A stretch of 64,000 nucleotides of DNA from Sphaerisporangium rubeum (GTDB taxonomy: Bacteria > Actinomycetota > Actinomycetes > Streptosporangiales > Streptosporangiaceae): positions 6,750,501 through 6,814,500 of the forward strand of contig NZ_JACHIU010000001.1 of the NCBI RefSeq assembly GCF_014207705.1, in the 5' to 3' direction. The position numbers were made by a program, and so were the translations under genes. Below, one piece after another: positions 1 through 9,667 of the stretch. Positions within the stretch are counted from its first letter, which is position 1. Each line of letters begins with the position of its first letter. Under the pieces are notes generated by a model. It searched no databases, was not told the DNA's origin, and saw only the letters and a list, made by a program, of their open reading frames with translations.

Positions 1-1438
<1,438 letters not shown>

Positions 1439-1476
1439 GCGACCAACCTACCGCCCTAAACACGAATCATTCAAGA
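1439..1476 (-). promoter_or_regulatory. furA-katG promoter with FurA-box-like sequence
   Basis: On the minus strand TTGAAT (1474-1469) and TAGGTT (1450-1445) are 18 bp apart. The -10 lies exactly 12 to 7 bases before the furA ATG, predicting a leaderless transcript. The stretch TCTTGAATGATTC around the -35 resembles the AT-rich FurA operator known upstream of mycobacterial furA. No binding data are implied. Confidence 0.6.
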
Positions 1477-1675
1477 GAGCGAATGTCCCCAGTTTGGATG
1501 ACGACGTAATCGTGACAGACGTCCCTGTCCTGGTGGTTCTCCACTTGACGACCCGCCGCCACCGGGCCCGTGTCCGCCGGCGGATGCTCTTTCCGAGCAC
1601 GAACGCGTCCAGGATCACCGGTGCGGACGCCTCCGCCGCCGTCCGATCGGTGTTCGGCCGCCTGGAGACGACCTT

Positions 1676-1870
1676 CTACTGCTCGTCGAGAAAGACTTCT
1701 TCGATCGCCAGGCCGAACACCTTGGCGATGCGGAAGGCGACGGGAAGGCTGGGGTCGAACTTGCCTTTCTCGATCGCGATGATCGTCTGCCTCGACACAC
1801 TGATCCGCTGAGCCAGATCGGCCTGTGTCCAGTCGCGCTCGGCCCGGAGGTCCGTGATGCGGTTCTTCAT
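1676..1870 (-). CDS. Small XRE-family transcriptional regulator
   Basis: A 64-residue protein that is essentially one helix-turn-helix: [21 protein letters not shown] carries the turn and recognition helix. It matches the compact YozG/XRE regulators that partner with a small membrane protein. The start ATG (1870) overlaps the stop of the upstream membrane gene (ATGA), so the two are translationally coupled. The pair lies behind a promoter flanked by a perfect 21-bp inverted repeat, the likely autoregulatory operator. A longer in-frame upstream extension exists but has no family features and overlaps the coupled gene, so it was rejected. Confidence 0.85.
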   Translation of the reverse strand: MKNRITDLRAERDWTQADLAQRISVSRQTIIAIEKGKFDPSLPVAFRIAKVFGLAIEEVFLDEQ

Positions 1871-2286
1871 CGGTATCTGATCATGCCGGCGGCGAAGGCG
1901 ATCACGAAGACGACTCCGAGAAGCGCAGGCAGGACCGCGGTGTTGACGTCGAAGGTGATGAGGCCGGCGGCATCCGCGACGACATAGGCGAATCCGCCGA
2001 CCCACCCCGCTCCGAGGGAGATGGCCAGAGCCTCCTGCATGACCTTGCGCTGCAATTCGTCGATTCGCTGAAGAAAGCGAGTGAAGGCGACGATCCATCC
2101 GACGCCGATGGCCAGGTTGACCGCGACCGCGGCCCAGCTCGCCACCGGCTGCCGAGAGCCCCACAAGAGCTCGGGACCGAACTTGGCCGAGGCGAGGGTC
2201 GCCGTCCAGGCGAGTGTCCAGAGCACGAGCCGGATGGTCGCCTTGGTCGACTCCCGGTAGTCCCCGGTCATGGTGTGTGCTTGCAC
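1867..2286 (-). CDS. Four-helix membrane protein paired with XRE regulator
   Basis: A 139-residue protein with four predicted membrane segments (near [46 protein letters not shown] and [16 protein letters not shown]). Charged residues ([13 protein letters not shown]) lie between segments 2 and 3. It resembles the DUF2178-type membrane proteins commonly encoded with small XRE regulators; the substrate or signal is unknown. The GTG at 2286 is chosen because AGGAGG sits six bases upstream; an upstream GTG (2319) lies inside the operator and is unlikely. It precedes and overlaps the XRE gene, suggesting the membrane protein modulates or senses for the regulator, which is inference. Confidence 0.7.
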   Translation of the reverse strand: MQAHTMTGDYRESTKATIRLVLWTLAWTATLASAKFGPELLWGSRQPVASWAAVAVNLAIGVGWIVAFTRFLQRIDELQRKVMQEALAISLGAGWVGGFAYVVADAAGLITFDVNTAVLPALLGVVFVIAFAAGMIRYR

Positions 2287-2304
2287 GGTCGCCCTCCTGC
2301 GGCG

Positions 2305-2369
2305 CGATGTAAAGGACACTTGACACGGTAGGAGAGGGCTCGCCGCGATGTCAAGTGTCCTTTACATCG
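2305..2369 (-). promoter_or_regulatory. Promoter flanked by perfect 21-bp inverted repeat
   Basis: The arms at 2305-2325 and 2349-2369 are exact reverse complements (core TGTCAAGTGTCCTTTACA) with a 23-bp spacer. On the minus strand TTGACA (2354-2349) lies at the inner end of one arm and TACCGT (2330-2325) at the inner end of the other, 18 bp apart. The presumed transcription start falls inside the downstream arm. The layout suits repression by the XRE protein encoded downstream. Confidence 0.72.
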
Positions 2370-2453
2370 GCGAGACGGCGGAGATCACCTGCTGGAGGCG
2401 AGGACCGCTTCGCTCCTGCCGTTCAGGATGACCGTGCCGGACCCGGTGGCCGG

Positions 2454-2978
2454 TCAGCGGGATGTCAGCCGGGGTCTCAGGCTGGCGGCGAGGGTGGTGA
2501 GTTCCTGCCAGTCGGCCTGGCCGGTGACGACGATGGTGACGTCCGGCTGGACGTTGACCAGGGTGCGCTGGTTCTTGTCGGGGCGGACGCGTTCCTGCCA
2601 GGTGACGCCGTTGATCTGACGGGTGCCGGTGGTCCTGTCGCTGTTGGCCATACGGGAGGCGAACGACGCGGCGGGCTCGTCGCTCTGGGCCAGGAGCGCG
2701 TGGGAACGATCGGCGGTCGCGAAGCCGAGGCGCCAAGTGGTGTGGCCGCCGGGGTCGAGAGTCGAACTGTTGGGGACCCAGTTGGCGGGGACCGGCTCGG
2801 GGGCTCGGACCTCGTACGGAGCGGTGCGGCGGAGCTGTGCGAGGGTCATGGAGTAGTCGACCCTGGGGATGTGCTCGGTGCGACTCTGGGGGGTGATCAG
2901 GAGGAACAGGCCGACGATCGCCAGGCAGAAGAGGACGGCCAGGGCATAGCCGAGGAATCCTTCGCTGAAACGGCGCAC
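2454..2978 (-). CDS. DUF4245-family membrane-anchored protein
   Basis: 174 residues with one N-terminal membrane helix (about residues 10-28, YALAVLFCLAIVGLFLLI) followed by an extracytoplasmic domain. Conserved features include VPANWVPNSS, WRLGFATA and a C-terminal TLAASLRP. This is the actinobacterial DUF4245 family, whose genes commonly sit next to glpX, as here (about 950 bp apart with a TetR gene between). Function is unknown. The GTG at 2978 matches the usual RRFxEG N-terminus, although no clear Shine-Dalgarno is visible. Confidence 0.8.
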   Translation of the reverse strand: MRRFSEGFLGYALAVLFCLAIVGLFLLITPQSRTEHIPRVDYSMTLAQLRRTAPYEVRAPEPVPANWVPNSSTLDPGGHTTWRLGFATADRSHALLAQSDEPAASFASRMANSDRTTGTRQINGVTWQERVRPDKNQRTLVNVQPDVTIVVTGQADWQELTTLAASLRPRLTSR

Positions 2979-3191
2979 AACCAGGGAGGATAGCGCCAGA
3001 TGGAGGCGGTCCCGATCTCGGATGGCATGTGGCGGGACGTCATCTACTGGTGAGCGTCAGGCATGAGATCGCCACAGCGCCTGTGGGTGTTGGGGGACAG
3101 GCGCGGCGTCCAGGAGGACAGGCGTGAGGTCTCGAACAAGCACAGGCCAGGGCTCGGTTCTTGACGGGAGGTCGGGCCTGGGGTGGGGACG

Positions 3192-3788
3192 TCAGAGGTG
3201 GTTGAGGCTGGAGATTATGGTCAGGGCTTCTTCGGCGAGGGTTCGGGTGTGGGGGAGGTTGTCGGAGAGGGCCACCTCGGAGACCACGGCGGCGAGAGCG
3301 CCGGTCACCACCAGGACCAGAGCGCCGCTGTCTTTGTCGAACAAGGCGGCGTTGCGGTGGGCCCATTGGCGGAGCCGGTCGCGCATCATGACCTCGAAGC
3401 CGGGGGGGCCGTCGCCGCGGAGGAACAGAGCGGCCAGTTCTCGTTCGGCGAAGCAGCCGTCGAGGTAGGCGCGTGCGCCGGCTATGAAGAGGCGCATGGG
3501 GTCGGTTTCTCCAGTGGTTCTGGCGGCTTGGACGGCTTGTCTGGTGCGGGTGGTCTGGCGGGTCTGGAAGTCGTCGAAGAGGGTCAGGTAGAGGTCGGCT
3601 TTGCCGGAGAAGTGGTGGTAGAGGCTGCCGACGCTGGCGTTGGCGCGGGAGACGACGTCGGTGACGCCGGCTTCGGCGAAGCCTCGGGTGACGAAGATCT
3701 CTCGGGCTGCGTCAAGGAGTGCCCCTCGGGTGGCGGCGCCGCGTTCGGAGGTGCGCACTGTCACCGATCGTTCCGTGTCGCTGCTCAT
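3192..3788 (-). CDS. TetR/AcrR-family transcriptional repressor
   Basis: 198 residues. The N-terminal helix-turn-helix is clear: TRGALLDAAREIFVTRGFAEAGVTDVVSRANASVGSLYHHFSGKADLYLTLF (written in the usual order with the YHHF signature near residue 57). The C-terminal ligand domain is helical and unspecific. The gene is divergent from glpX across 144 bp, and an ACGATCGT palindrome lies between them; whether it regulates itself, glpX or something remote cannot be told. Family assignment is certain, the target is unknown. Confidence 0.9.
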   Translation of the reverse strand: MSSDTERSVTVRTSERGAATRGALLDAAREIFVTRGFAEAGVTDVVSRANASVGSLYHHFSGKADLYLTLFDDFQTRQTTRTRQAVQAARTTGETDPMRLFIAGARAYLDGCFAERELAALFLRGDGPPGFEVMMRDRLRQWAHRNAALFDKDSGALVLVVTGALAAVVSEVALSDNLPHTRTLAEEALTIISSLNHL

Positions 3789-3932
3789 GCTGGTGACAGT
3801 AGCCGCCGGAGCGCGCCGAGGTGAGGCAACTACGATCGTTGGAGTCGGCCGGACAGGAAACGGGGCAGGAACCGGGGTGTAAGGCCGCCGTCCCGAGGCA
3901 CTTCGGCGGGATATCTAAGGGAGCTTGGCACT

Positions 3933-4967
3933 ATGTCGGAAGAGACGTCGGTACCGCCGGTACTCGCTACAGATAGACACGCACCGGATCGCAACCTGGC
4001 TCTGGAACTGGTCCGGGTCACCGAGGCGGCCGCGATGGCCGCGGCCCGTTGGGTCGGCCGGGGGGACAAGAACGGCGCCGACGGTGCGGCGGTGAACGCC
4101 ATGCGCCAGCTCATCAACACGGTCTCCATGGACGGTGTGGTGGTGATCGGCGAGGGTGAGAAGGACAACGCGCCGATGCTGTACAACGGCGAGCGGGTCG
4201 GGGACGGCACCGGCGCCGACTGCGACGTGGCCGTGGACCCGATCGACGGCACGCGGCTGACGGCTCTCGGCATGCCGAACGCCATCTCGGTGATCGCGGT
4301 GAGCCCGCGCGGCTCGATGTACGACCCGTCCGCCGTCTTCTACATGGACAAGCTGGTCACCGGCCCCGAGGCGGCGAGCGTCGTGGACATCGACGCTCCG
4401 GTGGCCGCGAACGTCGCCGCGGTGGCCCGCGCCAAGGGGGCCCGGCCTTCTGACGTGACGGTCGTGATCCTGGACCGTCCGCGGCACGAGCGGCTGGTCA
4501 AGGAGATCCGGGAGACCGGCGCGCGGATCAAGTTCATCACCGACGGCGACGTGGCCGGCGCCATCATGGCGGCGCGGCACGACACCGGCATCGACCTGAT
4601 GCTCGGCATCGGCGGCACCCCCGAGGGCATCATCGCGGCGTGCGCGCTCAAATGCCTCGGCGGTGTGATCCAGGGCAAGCTGTGGCCGAGGGACGACGCC
4701 GAGCGCCGCCGTGCGCTGGACGCGGGTCACGACCTCGATCAGGTGCTCTCCACCGACGACCTGGTCAGTTCGGAGGACGTGTTCTTCGCGGCCTCAGGCA
4801 TCACCGACGGCGAGCTGATGTACGGCGTGCGGTACCGCGCAGGTGCGGCCGTCACGCACTCCTTGGTGATGCGCGGCCGTTCCGGCACCGTGCGCAAGGT
4901 CGAGAGCGAGCACCAGCTCTGGAAGCTCGGCGCCTACAGCGCGATCAACTTCGACAGCGCCAGCTAG
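3933..4967 (+). CDS. glpX: Class II fructose-1,6-bisphosphatase GlpX
   Basis: Metal-dependent phosphatase that converts fructose-1,6-bisphosphate to fructose-6-phosphate, the committed gluconeogenic step in most actinobacteria. The 344-residue length is normal. Visible signatures are [11 protein letters not shown] (metal-binding Glu/Asp), VDPIDGTR and the GIGGTPEG substrate loop. AGGGAG lies upstream of the ATG at 3933. It converges with the DUF1707 gene, with only six bases between stops. With pckG at 38-40 kb the window carries two gluconeogenic control enzymes. Confidence 0.96.
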   Translation: MSEETSVPPVLATDRHAPDRNLALELVRVTEAAAMAAARWVGRGDKNGADGAAVNAMRQLINTVSMDGVVVIGEGEKDNAPMLYNGERVGDGTGADCDVAVDPIDGTRLTALGMPNAISVIAVSPRGSMYDPSAVFYMDKLVTGPEAASVVDIDAPVAANVAAVARAKGARPSDVTVVILDRPRHERLVKEIRETGARIKFITDGDVAGAIMAARHDTGIDLMLGIGGTPEGIIAACALKCLGGVIQGKLWPRDDAERRRALDAGHDLDQVLSTDDLVSSEDVFFAASGITDGELMYGVRYRAGAAVTHSLVMRGRSGTVRKVESEHQLWKLGAYSAINFDSAS

Positions 4968-4973
4968 GGCCTG

Positions 4974-5657
4974 TCACGAGGACCGGCCGCGGCGGAGTCT
5001 GCCTCGTTTCGGTGGCTTGGGGCACTTGGCCACGACGTTGCCCATCATGATCATGCCGGTGATCTCGATGACCGGGGCGCCGGGTGGGGCCGACTCGGGG
5101 ACTTGGTTCTTCTTGCCGCCGAGTACGGCGGAGGCCGGCATGATGACGCGGACGCCTTCGGGGACGATCAAGGTGAGGGTGGCTCCCATAACGGTGGCGT
5201 GCACGGTGATGTGGCTGCTTTGAAGCAGGGCTTCGCGCAGGTCCAGGGTCACGCCGGTGCCGACGGCGGTGACGGGGTAGTGGGTGGGGACGACCCAGCG
5301 TCCCCCGCGCTCCTCGGCTCGGAACAGGGCCGTCACGGGACGGCCGTCGGCGCGTAGGGGCTGGCGGTCCTCGGGGAGCAGGTCGGCGGTGTATGTCAGC
5401 AGTTCGCCGAGGGTGCGGGCCGCGTAGACGCCTTCGACGCGTTCCTCGTGCTCGGCATGGGTGAGCCTGCCGTCGGCCACGGCGTCGCGCAGCACGTCGA
5501 TCACACGCTCACGGTCCTCGTCGGAGGCCCGTAGCTGGGCCGGGCCCGGGCCGTCGGCGCGCTGTTCCCCACCGAGGACCCCGGTGATCAGTTGCCGCAG
5601 TGCGGGGGCCCCGTGCTGGTTCCAGCGCTCGCCCCACCGGTCGTTCCGCGTCGCCAC
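4974..5657 (-). CDS. DUF1707 protein with LiaF-like C-terminal domain
   Basis: 227 residues. Residues about 43-90 (LRASDEDRERVIDVLRDAVADG then LTHAEHEERV) are a DUF1707 domain, a short helical module common in actinobacteria. The remainder is a beta-rich repeat with VTLDLREALL and PEGVRVIMPASAVLGG, as in the C-terminal domain of LiaF/VraT-type cell-wall stress proteins. No membrane helix is seen, so it is probably cytoplasmic or peripheral. The C-terminus is strongly basic. Function is unknown; a link to envelope stress is only suggested by the domain. Confidence 0.82.
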   Translation of the reverse strand: MATRNDRWGERWNQHGAPALRQLITGVLGGEQRADGPGPAQLRASDEDRERVIDVLRDAVADGRLTHAEHEERVEGVYAARTLGELLTYTADLLPEDRQPLRADGRPVTALFRAEERGGRWVVPTHYPVTAVGTGVTLDLREALLQSSHITVHATVMGATLTLIVPEGVRVIMPASAVLGGKKNQVPESAPPGAPVIEITGMIMMGNVVAKCPKPPKRGRLRRGRSS

Positions 5658-5755
5658 TCCTTGACACTAACCCGCCGAGAGGGATGGCGGGGTGGCCGGT
5701 GACACGGCCGTAAACTCGATGGATTTATGTCGGTGGAAATTTCTATCGTGGCCGC

Positions 5756-6712
5756 ATGTCCACCGATGGCCGGCGGTCCACGGACACCGCCTCGGCCTCC
5801 GCCACGCGGAGCGCCATCTCGATTCGCGGCGCGGTCAAGCGCTACGGCGACGTGACCGCTGTCGACGGCCTCGACCTGGAGGTGCCGTACGGCGTCTGCC
5901 TGGGTCTGCTCGGTCCGAACGGCGCCGGCAAGAGCACGACGATGCGCCTGCTCACGGCGCAGTCCCGTGCGGACGCCGGTGAGATCTCCGTGCTCGGCCT
6001 CCGGCTGCCGCAGGAGTCCAAGCGGGCCCGTGCGCTGATGGGGGTGGTCCCCCAGCAGGACAACATCGACGAGGAGCTCACGGCTCGGCAGAACCTCGCG
6101 GTGTTCGCTCATCTGTACCGCGTGCCGAAGGCCGGTCGCGCGGCGGCGGTGAGCCGTGCGCTGCGGGTGGCGCAGCTCACCGATCGTGCCGACACCAAGG
6201 CCGACGACCTGTCCGGCGGCATGCGGCGCCGGCTGCTGATCGCCAGGGGCCTGGTCCACCGGCCGCGGCTGGTGCTGCTCGACGAGCCGACGGTGGGGCT
6301 CGACCCGCAGGTACGGCAGGAGTTGTGGTCGCTGGTGGCGGCGTTGCGGTCCGAGGGGGTGACGACGCTGATGTCGACCCACTACATCGAGGAGGCCGAG
6401 CGGCTCGCCGACGAGTGCGCGCTGATGTCGCACGGCAAGGTGGTCGCCAGAGGCACGCCGGGTGCGTTGATCACCGAGCACGCGGGAGAGCACGTGGACG
6501 AGCATCACGGCTCGCCGGAGCGGCTGACCGAGATCGCGGAGCTGGCGGCGGCGGCCGGGGTGCGGACACGGCGCACGGGGCCGGCCATCGCGGTGCTGGC
6601 GGCCGAGCGGCAGCCGGAGTCGTTGCGCGAGAAACTCGGCGCTCCGGCCGTCCGGCGGCCCGCCAGCTTGGAGGACGTGTTCGTGATCCTCACCGGGGAG
6701 AGTGTGGAATGA
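5756..6712 (+). CDS. ABC transporter ATP-binding protein (DrrA/NodI type)
   Basis: 318 residues. It carries Walker A GPNGAGKST, Q-loop PQQDNID, signature LSGGMRRR, Walker B LVLLDEPT and the H-loop STHYIEE. The DrrA/NodI-like C-terminal extension ends in LEDVFVILTG, typical of drug or polyketide exporters. The stop overlaps the permease start (ATGA), so both are one operon. TATCGT (5744-5749) lies exactly 12 to 7 bases before the ATG and no Shine-Dalgarno is present, so the mRNA is probably leaderless. The substrate is unknown. Confidence 0.93.
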   Translation: MSTDGRRSTDTASASATRSAISIRGAVKRYGDVTAVDGLDLEVPYGVCLGLLGPNGAGKSTTMRLLTAQSRADAGEISVLGLRLPQESKRARALMGVVPQQDNIDEELTARQNLAVFAHLYRVPKAGRAAAVSRALRVAQLTDRADTKADDLSGGMRRRLLIARGLVHRPRLVLLDEPTVGLDPQVRQELWSLVAALRSEGVTTLMSTHYIEEAERLADECALMSHGKVVARGTPGALITEHAGEHVDEHHGSPERLTEIAELAAAAGVRTRRTGPAIAVLAAERQPESLREKLGAPAVRRPASLEDVFVILTGESVE

Positions 6713-7506
6713 GTGCGGAGCCGTTGAGGGAGGCCGTGCCGCGGTGGTTCGAGTGGGCTCCGGTGCGGGGGGTGTGGAGCCGGGAGACCGCGCTGTACCG
6801 GCGGTACTGGACGTCCACGTCGTTCGCGGCGCTGGTGGAGCCGACGATCTGGCTGCTGGCGTTCGGGTTCGGCTTCGGGTCGGTGGTCGGTGCGGCCTAC
6901 GGGTACGACTACCGCGATTTCGTGGCGACCGGGGTGGTGGCCACGTCGGTGTTGTTCATCAGCGCGTTCGGCGCGATGTTCGGCAGCTTCATCAGGCGCA
7001 CGTTCCAGCACACCTATGACGCCGTGCTGGCGACGCCGGTGGATGTGCACGAGCTGGTGACGGCCGAGGCGTCGTGGCTGGCGGCCAAGGCCGGGTTGTA
7101 CGGCTGTGCGCCGATCCTGGTCGGCATCGCGTTCGGTCTGGACCCGAGTCCCGGCATGCTGCTGGTGCCGTTCATCGGGTTCGTGACAGGGCTGGCGTTC
7201 GCGTTGTTCGGCATCTGGATGTCGGCGATCGTGCCGTCCATCAACACGTTCGACTACGTGATCAGCGGTGTGCTGGCGCCGATGCTGCTGGTGGCCGGCA
7301 CGTTCTTCCCGATCGACCAGTTGCCGCCGTGGGCCGCGGCGGCGGCCCGGCTGAATCCGCTGTACCACTGCGTGGAGCTGGTGCGCGGGTCGGTCTTCGG
7401 CCGCCTGGGGCTGGATGATCTCGGACATCTGGGGTTTCTGCTGGGGTTCGGCGCGCTGATGTGGGGGCTCGCGGTGTGGAAGATGCGGGCCCGCATGATC
7501 GACTGA
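6709..7506 (+). CDS. ABC-2 type transport permease (DrrB/NodJ type)
   Basis: 265 residues with about six membrane helices, for example VEPTIWLLAFGFGFGSVV, FVTGLAFALFGIWMSAIV and LAPMLLVAGTFFPI. The motif FPIDQLPPW and the following LNPLYHCVELVR are typical ABC-2 permease features. The true start is the ATG at 6709 overlapping the ATPase stop; a longer open frame upstream lies inside the ATPase gene. It forms the membrane channel of a two-component exporter with the preceding ATPase. Confidence 0.92.
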   Translation: MSAEPLREAVPRWFEWAPVRGVWSRETALYRRYWTSTSFAALVEPTIWLLAFGFGFGSVVGAAYGYDYRDFVATGVVATSVLFISAFGAMFGSFIRRTFQHTYDAVLATPVDVHELVTAEASWLAAKAGLYGCAPILVGIAFGLDPSPGMLLVPFIGFVTGLAFALFGIWMSAIVPSINTFDYVISGVLAPMLLVAGTFFPIDQLPPWAAAAARLNPLYHCVELVRGSVFGRLGLDDLGHLGFLLGFGALMWGLAVWKMRARMID

Positions 7507-7515
7507 GGCGGTTGG

Positions 7516-7568
7516 ACGTAGGAAACAGATCGGTGTACATTCGTTGGAAACCGATCTGTTTCCTACGT
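7516..7568. promoter_or_regulatory. 19-bp inverted repeat, TetR-type operator
   Basis: The arms at 7516-7534 and 7550-7568 are perfect reverse complements (core GGAAACAGATCGGT) separated by 15 bp. The right half also contains the near-palindrome GGAAACCGATCTGTTTCC, a form common for TetR operators in front of dehydrogenase genes. The site ends 13 bp before the short-chain dehydrogenase start, so it very likely controls that gene. No TetR gene adjoins it. Confidence 0.75.
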
Positions 7569-7581
7569 GTGGGGTGGCCCC

Positions 7582-8295
7582 ATGAAGATCCAGGACTCTG
7601 TCGTGCTCGTCACCGGCGGCAACCGCGGCATCGGCAAGGCGCTGGTGGAGGAGGCGCTGGCGCGCGGTGCGCGCACGGTCTACGCCGGTGCGCGTGATCC
7701 GGAGACCGTGACCACGCCGGGTGCGGTGCCGCTGCGGCTCGACGTCACCGACCCGGCGTCGGTCGCCGCCGCGGCGCGGCAGGCGGGGGACGTCCGCGTG
7801 CTCGTCAACAACGCCGGCGTCAGCCTGTCGCTGGACATCCTGACCGCCGACCTCGACCAGGTCAGGCAGGAGCTGGAGGTCAACTACCTCGGGGCCCTGC
7901 GGATGATCCAGACGTTCGCGCCGATCATCGAGGCCAACGGCGGCGGCCACATCCAGAACGTCAACTCGGCGCTCGGCCTGGCCGTGGCCCCCGGCTTCGG
8001 CGCCTTCACGGCGTACGCCGCCACCAAGGCCGCGCTCCTGATGGCCACCAACGGCCTGCGCGACATCCTCCCGGCCCGCGGCGTGGACCTGTCCAGCCTG
8101 CACGTCGGCTTCACCGACACCGACATGACCCGCGGCCTGGACGTCCAGAAGAACCCCGTGGCGGACGTCGCGCGCAAGGCCCTGGACGGCATCGAGTCGG
8201 ACGCGGCCGAGGTGCTGGCCGACGAGGTCAGCGTGCGGGTCAAGGGGCTGCCGGCCCTGGACCCGGCGCAGGTGTTTCCCAGGTCCGCGGCCTGA
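7582..8295 (+). CDS. Short-chain dehydrogenase/reductase
   Basis: 237 residues of classical SDR fold: cofactor motif TGGNRGIG (residues about 11-18), NNAG near residue 82, catalytic Ser in NVNSALG and the YAATK catalytic pair. The Asp/Arg pattern after the first strands (YAGARDP) suggests NADP(H). The ATG at 7582 is preferred over the upstream GTG because the SDR fold begins at once and the GTG lies in the operator. The substrate is unknown. The strong operator just upstream indicates ligand-controlled expression. Confidence 0.9.
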   Translation: MKIQDSVVLVTGGNRGIGKALVEEALARGARTVYAGARDPETVTTPGAVPLRLDVTDPASVAAAARQAGDVRVLVNNAGVSLSLDILTADLDQVRQELEVNYLGALRMIQTFAPIIEANGGGHIQNVNSALGLAVAPGFGAFTAYAATKAALLMATNGLRDILPARGVDLSSLHVGFTDTDMTRGLDVQKNPVADVARKALDGIESDAAEVLADEVSVRVKGLPALDPAQVFPRSAA

Positions 8296-8421
8296 GCACC
8301 CGGCGGGCCGGGGACCCGGATCACTTTGATCACGATGGCCCCTGAGGCTATTGACCCGGAGAACAAGGCGGTCATAGCCTTGCCGAACTTGATTCCGCCT
8401 CATGTTCGTGCGGAGGCCGCG

Positions 8422-9603
8422 GTGCCATCGGATCGTGAACGGCGGGCACGGTTCGCCACTTTCGCAGTGTTCTTCGTGCAGGGGCTGACGTTCGCCACCT
8501 TGCTCACGCAGGTCGCCGCGTTGCAGCGCAAGCACGAACTGAGCGACGGTGAGCTGTCCATCCTGCTGCTCGTCGTGCCGGTGATCGCCGGGGTGGGGAG
8601 CGTCGCCGCCGGGGAGGTCGCCAAGCGGTACGGGAGCAGGGTGGTGCTCCGGGTGGCGCAGCCGGTGGCGTGCCTGGCCGTGGTGCTCGCGGGGCTCGCG
8701 GCGAACGTGCCGACGCTCGTGGCGGCGAACGTGCTGTTCGGCATCGGGCTCGGGTCGGTGGACGCCGGCATGAACATGCAGGCCGTGGCCGTGGAGCGGC
8801 GGTACGGACGAGCCGTTCTCACAGGGTTCCACGCGCTGTGGAGCGCGGCGGCGGTACTCGGCGCGGTGTGGGCCTCGGTGGCGGGTGGCATGGGGCTCGG
8901 GCTCGGGGTGACGTTCGCGATCGCCATGGCCGTCGGGGTGCTGGTCAGTGCGGCCGCGGCCGGCGGGCTGTTCGGGGCCGCCGAGGAGCACGTGGCGAGC
9001 CCGGCGCGGGAGGAGTCGCCGAAGGCCGCGAGGTTCCCCTGGCGGCCGATCCTGCCGTTGTGCCTGGCGATGGCCTTTCTGTACGTGGGGGACGCGTCGA
9101 TCTCGAACTTCGGGTCCGTCTACATGGAGAAGATCATGCACGCGGCCCCGGCCGTGGTGCCGCTCGCGCTCGCCGCCTACCAGGCCACGACGTTCCTCGT
9201 GCGGGTCGGCGGGGACCTCGCGGTGCGCAGGTACGGCCCGGCGGCCATCGTGCGGATCGGCGGCGCGCTCGCCACGCTCGGGTTCGCCGGGATCGTCGCG
9301 GCGCCGAACGAGACACTGGCGATCGCCGCGTTCGGCGTGGCGGGGGTCGGGCTGTCGGTGGTGGCGCCGCAGTCGTTCTCCGCGGCGGGACGGCTGGACC
9401 CGGCAGGCACCGGTGTCGCCATCGCGCGGGTCAACATGTTCAACTATGTCGGCTTCATCGTCGGCGCGGCCCTCGTCGGCGGCATCGCGGAGGCCGCGGA
9501 CTACCAGGTGGCGTTCGCCGCGCCTTTGGTGCTCGCCGCGGCCATCGTGCTCCTCGCGCGCGGCTTCCAGCCGGCTGCCGCGCCAAGACCAGTCCGGATA
9601 TGA
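8422..9603 (+). CDS. MFS transporter
   Basis: About 393 residues with roughly 12 membrane helices. The loop between helices 2 and 3 (GEVAKRYGSRVVLR) and VDAGMNMQAVAVER are typical of the YbjJ/FucP-like major facilitator branch. The GTG at 8422 is chosen because GGAGG lies five bases upstream and the protein then starts just before helix 1; an in-frame ATG at 8335 would add 29 residues without a ribosome site. It converges on the inositol operon and shares a terminator with it. A role in sugar or polyol transport is possible but not shown. Confidence 0.85.
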   Translation: MPSDRERRARFATFAVFFVQGLTFATLLTQVAALQRKHELSDGELSILLLVVPVIAGVGSVAAGEVAKRYGSRVVLRVAQPVACLAVVLAGLAANVPTLVAANVLFGIGLGSVDAGMNMQAVAVERRYGRAVLTGFHALWSAAAVLGAVWASVAGGMGLGLGVTFAIAMAVGVLVSAAAAGGLFGAAEEHVASPAREESPKAARFPWRPILPLCLAMAFLYVGDASISNFGSVYMEKIMHAAPAVVPLALAAYQATTFLVRVGGDLAVRRYGPAAIVRIGGALATLGFAGIVAAPNETLAIAAFGVAGVGLSVVAPQSFSAAGRLDPAGTGVAIARVNMFNYVGFIVGAALVGGIAEAADYQVAFAAPLVLAAAIVLLARGFQPAAAPRPVRI

Positions 9604-9606
9604 CGT

Positions 9607-9648
9607 GTGCCGCCGGGCCGGGTCCACTCCTCCCCGGCCCGGCGGCAC
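9607..9648. terminator. Bidirectional hairpin between MFS gene and iolD
   Basis: Perfect 16-bp stem (9607-9622 with 9633-9648, arm GTGCCGCCGGGCCGGG) with a 10-nt loop, lying four bases after the MFS stop and 19 bases after the iolD stop on the other strand. There is no U-tract, as is usual for high-GC actinobacterial terminators. Confidence 0.75.
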
Positions 9649-9667
9649 GCGTCGAACGGCACAGGGG

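Noticed and set aside
1676..2326. A 216-codon version of the small XRE gene
   Set aside because: The extra N-terminal residues overlap the coupled membrane gene in another frame and show no family similarity.
6505..9648. A 1047-codon open frame on the minus strand
   Set aside because: It runs opposite to the ABC permease, SDR and MFS genes, is Arg/His/Gly rich and has no domain; it is a high-GC shadow frame.
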